From the NCBI RefSeq assembly GCF_003597395.2, contig NC_133774.1, forward strand, positions 43,587,949-43,651,948: 64,000 bases of DNA. The letters are read 5' to 3'. The notes beneath the pieces were generated by a model. The model saw only the letters and a program-made list of their open reading frames with translations, searched no databases and was not told the origin of the DNA. Shown in pieces: positions 36,401 to 48,400 of this stretch; the stretch's first letter is position 1, and each line of letters opens with the position of its first letter. Source of the stretch: Chelonoidis abingdonii (taxonomy: Eukaryota > Chordata > Testudines > Testudinidae). Both the position numbers and the translations under genes were made by a program.

Positions 36401-39400
36401 TAATAAAAAAGGTTAGATGATAAAACACACAAAATCAAGAGTACTGTTATATGGTTCTGAGGATTGTTCATTTCTCTATTATTGAGTAAATACCTAGGTA
36501 TGGCAGAATTTGATTTTGATTTTTTTGTAAATTTGGTAGTTAGTGATTTATTTTTAACCTTCCCCTCCCCCCAAATTTTGATAGATTTTAAAAAAAATAT
36601 ATTTCACAGTTTTGCAGCAGGAGGCACCCTATGTTGTCATAGGACTGTGTCAGCAGGGCTGCATAGCGCTCTCTACATGGCTGGAATACAAGGTCCCTGT
36701 GGATGCAAAGTGTGGGGGGAAGCTGCACTCCCTGATAGCTATTGATGGATAATTTTTTCCATTGATGTGTGTCAGGTAAAATCAACGTTTACTGATGACT
36801 GCCAATTTAAATTGAATCCTGCCAAGCCTATAAATATCCCATTTTAGTGGAATGAATGAAAATTTAAACTGCAGAAAAAATTGAATTTGCCACATGACTC
36901 TTTTTCATCCCAAACTGGTGTTCATAAGTCCAAAGGCACTTTGTTCTCTCTCTCTCTTTCAAGAGGAAACTTTGTATTATGAAATTTGTTAGAAGAACCA
37001 GAATTGGTTCTCTGGAGGATAATTGTTCTAGCCAGGGCAACCATTTTGTCAGAAGTGTAAGGGCTAGTCCAGCTTTTCTGGACACAACTTTTAAAAGTTA
37101 GGAAAGAGATGGTTCTTTGCCCATTTTGTATATTCTCCTATGTTGCCCAGTCCAGTTCCTTTCAGAGCAAGAAGCACTCTGGAATACAGTATAAAGGGAT
37201 GAAGGTTAATGAGACCTTACGGATCTGTAGGGCTTTGCCCCGCGTTGGAGCACATAACATTCATTTACTTGCATGCGGAAGAAGTGTGAGAAAGGGAGAT
37301 GATCTTGACAGTTAGCAAAGCCTTCCCTGACATCTGACGTCTGGTTAATAACATGAGCCAAAAACTCTTTGTCCCAGGAGCCAGAGGCCAGGTTGACAAA
37401 TTAATTCCTGCTGGTGCCTGAGTTAGTCTCTTGGAGCCAGATTTTCAAAGTTAGGCAAGGTGAATTTTATATGTACATTTGCCTGTCAAATTTATGTGTA
37501 TGAAACCAGACTTGCTTATGACTGACTAGTTTGGTGCCTAGTAGGCCATGCACATAGATGATTTCTACTTGCTCACCAGGTATTTGTATGCACAGGTTAA
37601 GCAAGAACAAACGTGTACAAGAATACATGCCTTACAGGTCTTCATGAAAATACTAGAGTTCTGTTTTGGGACTATAGTTAGGCATAAAAACATTGTTGAT
37701 CTTCTCTTGCTATATTTATAAAACTTATTCTTCAGAACATAACAGTATTTAGAGCACATTCAAAGGTTTTTTCAAAGATTCATTTTCTTCCAGAATATTT
37801 TGTTTAATATATAGCTGTGTTATAACTATATACAGTACATTCCTGTTTATCCAGATGACTGGGGGACATATAAAACTTTTGGATAACTTGGCATTCAGAT
37901 AAACTGAAGTGCTATTTTGAGCTGCAGTTTCATTGATACAGAAATATGGGGAATGAAGGGAGTAATGCTGATGTTTGCTTAATACTTTGTACTTTATTAA
38001 AGAGTAGGAAAAAAACTTCATTGAATAGATTAAAACTCCAGATTGTATTTAAATTATGTCCTATAATGGTTTTAAGTATTTGTCTATTTAAGAAAAACCT
38101 GACTAATCACTGTCAGTGATGAAGGCTATTGAGATGTTATAAGTGTAAATAATTTGAACAACTGTATTGTCAAGCCTAAACTGAACAAAAGTATTGTCAG
38201 TGTTGGGCCTCAAACTTCCGGAAGCTTCAAAAAGCAAGCTTTGCAAAATTAGGCTAAAACTTGCGGTCAAAAAATGCTGCAACCAAATAACGCTTTATGC
38301 TAACTCCTATGTGGTAAAATAAGTTAGGCCTTCAGGCAGAGGTTATAAAACCACATTACCCACAATCAAAACAATGGGCTATATGGAAATAACTTATCTC
38401 CTTGTGCATAACTTATAAAATTAAAACAATAATTAAATATCAAAGTAACCCCAACCACCACAGTAAATTGGCCTACCCTAATTGGTTGGTCTGTTTTAAA
38501 ACATGTTCAACAAATAAAATAAGAAGTATGAAGGCACAAAACTGTGTGTGTGTGTGTTGGTAAACCCAACCAACACCACCTGAACCAAAGGAATGTGCAC
38601 TTTTAGACCGTCTGTACCTGGCCAGTGCAAAAAACAGCTGACTAAAGGGTAACGTATTTTCAAACAAATGCAGGGTAAGGTTATAAAAGAGTCTGGTTGC
38701 TCAAACTAATTTAATCTGAAGCTGTGTTAATACTGCAGTATTAAAAATGGTAGTGTTGGAAGCATTTATTCTCAGGTGGTATCAGTACTGCAGTATTAAA
38801 AGTAGTAGTAAAAGCTTAATAATAGTATTACATTGTTTAAAAATAGTAGTAAGTTGTTAATCCAATATATAATATCTTTACTTGTACTTGTGCTTACTAA
38901 GGGCAAAAACAGTACATGTAAAGTTAGTAGTTAATATGTAGTAATAGCTTTGTATGTGTTTGTGCCTGTCATCAGTATAAATTGCCATTTATATTCAATA
39001 CTAATGCATAATGTTACATTCCCTTATAGTAGTAACTAATGCATAATATTACCTGTACTTGTGGTTGTCTTCAGTATAACTTGTCATTTATATTAATTCT
39101 TATTCAATGCTGGTCTTTAATTTTTCTTTTCCTGTTCTGTTTGCGTTGCATTTATAGCCGTAAGTCATTAAAAACCTTTCTTAAAAAATAATCAGTAATT
39201 TTAATTTTTCTTATACGGGCACTACTCAACCTCATTACTTCTGTGTTGGGTGGTGGAAAGTAGCAATCACCCGGGGCCCAATTATGGTACTAATGCGGGT
39301 CACCCTCCCTTTATCTCTGCAATCAGCAGATGATTTAAATAGGGCTACATGAGGGGCACACTGGATTCAAATAAATGGAATTATATCGTAAGGTTAGGAA

Positions 39401-42400
39401 GTAGCAACTTTGTGTGCTGCTACATTACCATGTTTCTCACATACGAAGCTGAACACTTTAGTTGGGAAAAAAGCTAATAACATTTGTGCAATATAAGCAC
39501 TTAAAGGGGTTCTAAAAACAAACATGTGGAACATGATTTGATTGATGGCCTTTGGAAAAGATTATATAATGTAACGTTGGCACCTGGCCAATAAACCTTA
39601 AAAAGAGCACAAGTTGAATTTCACTAGTGGACAAGTACTGGCTGCATTTAACCATCTGTTCCTTAAACAGGAACCATTGCTGACAAAAACAGAAATTCCA
39701 TCAAATTATATGAAGCAAAACTGAACTTTGCAAAGGCCATTTATTATTATTATAATAATAATAATAATAATAACAAAAATAAATAATTATTTATAGTGTT
39801 AGAATGTATGAAGAAATTATACTTTCCTTTTCTAGTAATAAGCATTACATGTGAATATTTGTTGACTTTATAGAAGATCAATATGTGCATGACTAAACTT
39901 AAAAATTTTGTTTCAGATAAAGATGCAGATTCCTTATCAGATGAAGCCACCCACAACAGCAATCACAATAACAGCAATTGTTCCTCTCCTTCTCGAATGT
40001 CAGATTCAGTTTCTCTAAATACTGACAGTAGCAATGACACTTCAGTGTGCTCTCCGGACAAAGAAACACATAGTGCTGCTATTTCCAAAATCAGGTTTGT
40101 GAAACTGTTTATAGCAAGGCTATAACAGCAAGGATACCGGAGCAACTACAATAGAGAAACATGTTGCTTATCTTTTAGTACAAAATTATTGTTATAGTCC
40201 AGTCTGATACCTTGATTATTGTTCATTAAATAATCAATTTAAATGTTCATATTCTAAAATAATTTTAAATAACAAAATAGGACTTTTATCTTGAAGTGCA
40301 ACACAAAATAACTTTAAAAAAAAAAAAAAAAAGGCACCCCAGCAAATTGTAATACTCAAGAATCTGTTCCCATCTACTTAAGGTACAATAATTGGATCCT
40401 TTTCAACTTTTATTTTTCTGTTACCTCTACAGAAAACTTCATCATATCATTTACTATAATTCAGAGGATATTGGAGAGCAAATAGACCCAGGTTGCAAAA
40501 AGTGGTTAGATTTCCTTAAACATTGTAATCTATTAGTTTAATGGCTAGCAATCTATAGTTTAGTAATTAAAATATGATATAACGAACTAAAATCAAGGCA
40601 TTTTTCTTATGCTGATCTTACGTTTAGAAGTATCAAATCAGAAATATATCATTTTATTGCAACAAAAATGAAATAAGTAAAATATTGAAACATTAGTACT
40701 GAATTTTTTAGTGGAATTCTGAAATTAGGGCCTGATTTTACAACCTGTTGCTAATACAAGAATTCTTGTTTACATGAATAGTCCATTAATTTCAGTGCAA
40801 CTTGTCATGTGAGTAAAACTTGTAGGATTAGGCCGTTAATAGAGAATGTTTTTCCTAATGGGAATATTGCATTATAAATTAGGTCAGCAATTGGTCTTTT
40901 GTCTCATCATGCATCCATGGTGTGAGACTTCTGCATGATAATACACAACTTATCTGAACCAGTATTTAAAAATAGATCAATGCTATTGTCAGCCTCTCTG
41001 GTTTTCTCAAAGAACTATCTTTTTTTCAGGCAAGAAGATGAAAATTTTAATAGCCTTTTGCAAAATGGAGGTGAATTCAACATCACAGCAGAAGAAGAAA
41101 TCAGTGCGCAAGAGAAAGTTACAAATTTGCCTGAATATGAGTTAAGGATTGAAGAGAGATTAGCTCTAATAGAAAAAGGTGTTGATCTAAACCCAACTAC
41201 TGAGGAATCACACAAATTAGACCAAATTAACATGAACATCAACAAACTGACTAGTGAAGATACAATACAACCAAGTGTTATGGAAAGATTAAAGACACAG
41301 GAAATAGTGTCGGTAAAGGGCTGTTCAAACTATAACATGAAAGAAGAAACTGAGCACTTAGAAAATAGAAATCAATATTCTAACCTCTGTTCTATAAATA
41401 AAGTGAATGGACATTCAGAGAGAGCACCTCAATCTCCAAGGAAGGCTGAACTAAAGAAAAGCATCACAGTTGACACTGATTCTTCTGTGGATATATGTAT
41501 TTCAAAGAGCACTGAAGATCTGTCCCCACAGCGAAGTGGCCCTGTGGTGAAATCTCACAGTATCACCAACATTGACAATGGTGCTCTAAAAATTTTTGAT
41601 ATTGTCAATGACAATGGATCCCAAGAGTCCAACTCAGTGGTAAAATCAGCATCTGCTGGTCCAGATGGAAAAAACATTGTCCGAAGCAAGTCTGCGACTC
41701 TTCTATATGACCAGTCTTTGCAGGTCTTTCCTGGATCATCATCATCTTCTGATTTAGTATCTTGTACAAAAACTTTGTTCAAGTTTGATTCAAATCACAA
41801 TCCTGAAGGTGCTAATGTAGTTAGAGGACCAGTGCTGAGTGGTGCACAGATGTTCAGTGTACCTCAGTATAATATCCAATATAGCAGCAGTACAACAGCC
41901 AAAGACACCTTGTGGCTCCCAAAACAAAATGCTCAAATAGAACAAGGGAGCTTACCACCTCAGCGTCTGTCTAGGTCAGACAGCACAGAAAGCTCTAATT
42001 ATGTAAAACATTCTGCCAGCATGAATTTCTCCAATCATAATAATGTTCGAGCCAATGCTGCATATAACATGCATCAAAGGATGGGTGGAAGACATTTAGA
42101 AATGTGGGCTATTCCACCGAATGATAGACTTGTTCCTGGAGCAACCAGAAGTACTCTTCAGAGACAGAGCAGCATATCCTCTACAGCTTCCATAAATGTT
42201 GGTGATACTGGACCCCCCAGGCGTGCCCAGGTTGCTGAGGGGGACTACTTAACATATAGAGATTTGCATTCAATGGGAAGAGCTCCACCAGTAATGTCTG
42301 GGCAACCGAGACCTCTTTCTGCAAGAACACACAGCATTGATGGTCCAAATGTACCTAGACCTCAGAGTGCTCGCCCTTCAGTGAATGAAATACCAGAAAG

Positions 42401-45400
42401 AACTATGTCAGTTAGTGACTTTAATTATTCACGGACTAGTCCCACAAAAAGACCAAACCCACGGGTTAATTCTGAACATTCTTTGTTAGACCCTCCAGGA
42501 AAAAGCAAAGTCCCACATGATTGGCGGGAACAGGTACTGCGGCACATTGAAGCTAAAAAGTTAGAAAAGGTAAAAAAAAATTGTTAATTTATTGTTCATC
42601 TTTCTATCATCCTGTATTATAGAAAAAAAAGCTACGTAATCTATATTTTGATTAATTTTTCACTTTGTAATGAAAATGTGCGTTGAAATTTTTTTAATGG
42701 GACCTATGAACATTTTTTTCAAAAAATATAGGTAATTATAAATGTATGTGCTGAATGTCTCTGAGAAATATTCAGATAACTGATGATAAACTTACCCGTC
42801 CCAAAAAAAAGGAAAAAAACTTTTTTTTTTCCCCCGCACATCATTCTTGTTGGCTCAGTTCAACTACGTTAGAACGAACCATTATGTAACATCATGGCTT
42901 TCACCAAGGAGCTAGTGCTTAGAGGCTCAGGTAAGTGTTTTTAATTGTAGTGTAGTTTAAAAAATTATATTCTATTTTGCAAGGTGACTGAAAAGTTAAT
43001 GGCTTTGTAGTTTCAGTTGCATCTGAGGACCAAAGCCACACTAAGTAGATATTAATCTAGAATCTAGTATTTTGGAGTTCATGTTTGTCAGAGTCTTGAA
43101 TGATCTTTTGATGCTTTGAGATAAGGCACATAGCCATCCTGATCATGTAGTAGATCCCAGCAGATTTTTGACATGACTGACTATTGGTGGCTAAGAGACA
43201 GTGGCTGATATTTCTGCAGCTGCTTTGCTATACCTGGAAGATAAGCTGATTGGCATTGTTGAACAATTATATGTCATCACCAAGGGATATGAAGAGAGGA
43301 TAGCATCTTTCAGGAATGTAGTCATCCATGGTGCCCAATGTATATACAAAGCCTCTTAGGAAAGTATTTTTTAAATATAGGGCACAGTGTCATTGCTCTG
43401 CTGGCAATACATATTTCTTGTCCTTGAAAACATTTTCCTTGGATGACATTGTCAGTCAGATCCATCAAGCTACTTTATCCTTAGGCCACGTCTACACTAC
43501 GGTATAATGTCGAATTAGCTAAAATCAGTTTCTTAAAACTGATATTATAAAGTCGAGTGTGCGCGTCCACACTAGGCACGTTAATTCGATAGTGTGCGTC
43601 CATGGTCCAAGGCTAGCGTCGATTTCTGGAGCGGTGCACTGGTGGGTAGCCGTTCCGTAGCTATCCCATAGTTCCTCAGTCTCCCGCCTGGAATTCCGAG
43701 TTTGAGAGCAGTGCCTGATGGGGCAGAAATCATTGTCGGGGTGGTTGTGGGTACAGCCTCACCCTCTTTGTGAAGCAGCAGACAACCATTTGCCGCTTTT
43801 TCCCTGGGTGAACTGAGCAAATGCCATAGCACGCAATCATGGACCCTGCTGAGATAGTAACGCTATCGTGAAGTTGTAACACTCGCGCACTCTCGTGCTG
43901 TATGCTGAGCATGAACTGCAAAGGCAGGAGGAGAGGAAGGGCGGGTGGGACAGGAAGCTTGAGTGGCAGCTACGGCAGGCGGCGAGAAGCTGTGTGTGAC
44001 ATGCGGACACTGAATTCCCTAACCGCAGGCTGCGTTTTGGAGCTACTGCTGTAATGGGCAGGTTTACCCATTGAACGGCCTTTTGGGCACGGGAACAAGC
44101 AAACGACTGTGGGAACGCATAGTTTTGCAGGTGTGGGTGAGTCCCAGTGGTGCAAAACTTTCGCATGCGTAAGAGCATTTCTTTGAACTTTGTGGACATG
44201 CTTTCCGCTGAACGCATAATAACTAAGATGAGAGAGCCCTACAGTGGAGAAGCGAGTGGCGATAGCTCTGGAATGCTTGCAAATGCAGACGCTACCGTCA
44301 GTCGGGAATCAATTTGGAGTGGGCAAATCTACTGTGGGGACTGCTGTGATGCAAGTAGCCAAAGCAATCGTTATGACTGCTAGGAAGGTTGTGACTCTTG
44401 GAAACGTGCAGGTGATAGTGGATGGCTTTGCTGAATGGGATTCCTAACTGTGGGGGGGCCATAGATGGAACCCTATCCCTATCTGGCCCAGAGGCCAGGG
44501 CTCCAGTACGTAAACCAAAGGGGTACTTTTCAGTGTGCTGCAAGCACTGGTGGATCACAAGGGACGTTCACACATCCAGTGGGATGGCAGGAAGCGTTAT
44601 GACGCTCGCGTCTTCAGAAGCCACTACTCTGTTTAAACGGCTGAGCAAGGGAATTACTTCAGACCAGAAATTAACGTTGGGGATGTTGAAATGCCGCAGT
44701 TATCCTGGGTGCCCAAGCCTACCGCTTGGATGGCCATGGCTCATGAAGCATAAGCAGGCAGCCTGGACAGTGGTAGGAGCTGTTCACTACAGGCTGAGCA
44801 GTGCAGGATGTAGTAGAATGTGCATATTGGCTTTAAAAGGGCGCTGGCGAAGATTTTACTCGTCAGACCTCAGCCAACCAATGTCCAGTTTGTTTTGCTG
44901 CTTGCTGTGTGCTCCACAATCTCTGTGAGAGTAAGGGGGAGACTGTTATGGCGGTGGGGCTGAGGCGAATCACTGGCGCTGATTACGAGCGCAACACAGG
45001 GCGATTAGAAGAGCACAGGAGGCAGTGGCTCAGGAAGCCTGAAACGATTTAGACGGGCAGGATACATGTACTGCTGTGTTTGGTTTCCCTTGATGACCCT
45101 CCCCCTTGAGACTCATTCACTGACAACCCATCCCTTTACTTCGCTTGCTTAGGAAATAAAGTAGTTGATTTTAAAATCATTATTCCTTTATTAAAAGTAT
45201 TCAGTATTGTTTCAAATCACTGTATTCTTTCTTCTAATCATTCCTGTAAAGCACACTCCTCCTTTGGTGTATTCTTATTAAAGTATTATAAAAGAGGAGA
45301 GAATTATAAGGTATCCCTGCCTGTTGGTTTGGGAGAGACAGGAGGGAAGGAAAGGCATTAGCTCATTTCCAACGTAATGACAGCCTTTTGCTTGTACTGT

Positions 45401-48400
45401 CCAGGGGGGTGGAGTGGGCGGGTTTGCAGAAAGCTTCCCCCACGGCGTTTTACACGTCTGGGTGAGGGGAGATTGGAGTGGGGGGTTTGAGGGTGGTTTA
45501 ACATGGGCTGCAGCGGCACTCTGTAAGCAGTGCTCTTCCCTGAAGATCCACTGCTTGAGGATATCAGTTTGAGACGCAGACAGCTGCAGCGTAGCATCCC
45601 GCCACCGATTTCTGCTCCTCTCTCTCGAGTGTCTTCCTATCCTCGTTCTGGCTCTTTTCCTGTAGTTGGCTAGCAACTCCTCACTCTTTGATGAGCTCTG
45701 TAATTGCTGTACTTCCATGATTTGAAGAATTCATCTCGTGTTCTCTTCTCTTCTGCTTATCTAAATCTGAGCTAGCTTCGGGATGGGGTAGGGAGACGGA
45801 CAACTGTGCAGATCTGCATGGGGGAGGGAGAACAGGGAGAGAAGTACGGTAAAAAGATAACATGTTATAGACAAGCTTGTACTTTTAACAGTGCTAACAT
45901 CTCCACTTTACAATAGCACCTGTGATGTTCACTTACAGGTTTAATATTAGAGTGCTTTGCAGATCTCACAGACGGCAGGTCCGGCATCCAAATTAAAGCT
46001 TCCAATGCGCCTGGTAAGGCTTTCTGTTGATTTCCAGCATCATTACAGTGATCTATGATGCCTTGTTCCTGGTTAAGAGGAACCGCCAACCCCAACCCCC
46101 TCTTCCATCCTCCCCATGCATGCTTCTATCATGTAGGATCACTGGTAAGATCCCTCTCCCCCCCCGCACCACGTGGCTGGTAGCTGGGAAGATTCCTGCT
46201 CGCAAAACGCTGAGAAACTCAGGCTATCCTCCCCCCCCCCCCCCGCACGCGTGGCTGTAGCTGGGAAGATTCCTGTTCGCAAACACTGGAGAATCAGCGC
46301 TACCTCCCCCCCACGCGTGGCTGGTTAGCTGGGAAGATTCTGCTCGCCGCACAACGAAATCAGCTATCCTTACCTCCCTCGCCCGGTTTGCACGAGAAGG
46401 AAGGATGAAGCGCTGCCCAGTAGGAAATGCCATGTCTGCCTCATTAAATTCCTGAATTTCAACTAGGTTAATGAATGATATACTCTCCTGAGAATACACA
46501 AGGATGCAGAACGATGTTTCTGAATGCAGCAGTCCTGGTCCATACGCGGCTGTGCTTTGTGAAGCTATGATTCGAATTATTGCCTACATGCATGGCGTGG
46601 AAGTGTCATACATGGGGACCGAATAGGGCTGCCTTGCCCAGAATCTTCTGCAAAGCTTTTTGAGTACCGTCCAAGAACGATTCATAGAGATTCTTTGGAG
46701 GATTTTTCGCCCTGCCAGACATTGTTAACGATCTTTTTCTGTACTTTACTGGCTGCGAATGAATCCCAAGCTGATGGCAATTCAAGTCATTAGAAATCGC
46801 TTGGTTTAAACATGTTGAATATTTACAAAGGTAACTCACCAGAGGGCTTCCAGGCTTCACTGTCGGGCTTGTGGCTTGAGGGCTGGACGGTAATTCTTGG
46901 GTCACAAAAAGCTCTGCTGTTGGGGCTAACGAGTGCTGTGGGCCTCACAAGGCTCTTTCCTCTCTTCCTTTCTGCTCATCTTCACCCTCGAGAATCCTCA
47001 GCGGTTGATATTACACCCGACCTCTGATCAACTGTAGCGGGGTGGGTACTGTTGCGCAGCCACTAAAATTGCATGCAGCTTACAGAATAGAAGCGGCATG
47101 TTTTTGGCCCTGATAGACCTTCATTTGCTATCTCTAGGTTTTCTGCCTGTCTGAGCTCCTTAACTTTTACGTCTGACGTGACACTGAGTTGCTGTGTGGC
47201 TTTATCACCGTCATAGACTTTGAATTTTTCAATAGTTTTTTCATTGTCGTCTTTTTTGAACGAGTTCTGTTAGCATGATACTCCTTCCCATAATACAATC
47301 AGATCCAGTACTCTTTGTCGGTCCAGGCTGGTGTCTTTTTTCGAATTCTCAGGAACTGCATTGTATACGCTGCTTGAATGAGCTTCTTGCGTGTCAGTGT
47401 GAGATCATGAGCTCACACTCTGGGCAACACGAAGTGTAATTCAAAAGTTCGCGGGGGCTTTTCTCTGTTTCCTGCCCAGCGTGCAGTTAGTCCCGAGTTC
47501 CGATTGCTGTCCAAGACGCGGTCAGTGTTGCAACTGTGGGATATGGCGCCCGAGGCCAATAACGTCGATGTCACGGAAATGAACTAATCGATAGTTAATC
47601 TGATTTAGCGTATTACACTTCGTCAGGAGTGGAAATAGCCGAAATCGATTTAAAGAGCCCTTTATATCGATATAAAGAGCATTGTAGTGTGGACGGGTAC
47701 AGCGTTAAATCGATTTAACGCTCTTTAAATCGATTTAAACGCGTAGTGTAGACCAGGCCTAACTCTCAGGAAGATAAAGTCTTTCTGGTAGGTAATGATT
47801 ATCATGTTAATATTTTCATCACCTCAATGTCTCTGCTTGTTAAGGGGATTTATTTGAAGATGATAAGCAAGGTTAAAAATCTTGGCATCATACTAGGGTG
47901 ACCAGACAGCAAGTGTGAAAAATGAGGACAGGGACTGGGGGGTAATAGGAGCCTATATAAGAAAAAGACCCCAAAATTGGGACTGTCCCTATAAATCGGG
48001 ACATCTGGTCACCCTACATCATACGCAAGCATGACTTTTAAATGGACGTGGAACAAAAGTATTTTTTTGAATCTGCACAGGTTTTTTTCAGGCTGTAATC
48101 TTCTTTTTATGTGATAAAATCAGAACAGCAACATTTAGCCCTCATGACCAAGAATCTTAATTATTGTAATTCCCTCCTTGTAGGAATAAGTTCTAGACTC
48201 TGGCCTCAAACCTTTTCTGGGTAGGTATGTGAGCTCTGATATCATGTACATTTTAAGGATCTCACAATGGTGCTTTTATTGTGGTCGATCCTTGAGCACC
48301 CACAGAAACTAAGGACCATCACTACGGCCCTACCAAATTCACAGTCCATTTGGTCAATTTCACAGTCATGGGATTTTAAAAATTATAATTTTCATGATTT

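Larger units (their letters stand above)
43484..47759. mobile_element. PIF/Harbinger DNA transposon with decayed coding genes, 4,276 bases
   Basis: Ends GGCCACGTCTACACTA and TAGTGTAGACCAGGCC, the same termini as the element at 12119. Flanks are TTA and TAA, a 3-base target site diverged by one base. Near the right end are repeats of ATCGATTTAAA. It carries a transposase pseudogene on the + strand (about 43838-44930) and a second decayed open region on the minus strand (about 45278-46905). It therefore looks like the degraded autonomous partner of the 2-kb copy. Confidence 0.9.

Noticed and set aside
37835..37920. Tigger/pogo-like TTATCCAGATGAC fragment
   Set aside because: GTTTATCCAGAT and GGATAACTTGGCATT hint at a mariner-type end, but it is too short and lacks TA flanks I could verify.
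38545..38560. CRISPR-like or regulatory repeats
   Set aside because: Only a short TG microsatellite; no spaced direct repeats. The window is eukaryotic.
38200..39300. Possible solo LTR
   Set aside because: Some LTR-like texture, but I could not find matched TG/CA ends, target duplication or primer-binding site.
40935..41029. Start codon upstream of the giant exon
   Set aside because: The acceptor TTTTTTCAG at 41029 and the phase match with the exon at 39917 fix the exon start; upstream residues are intron read-through.
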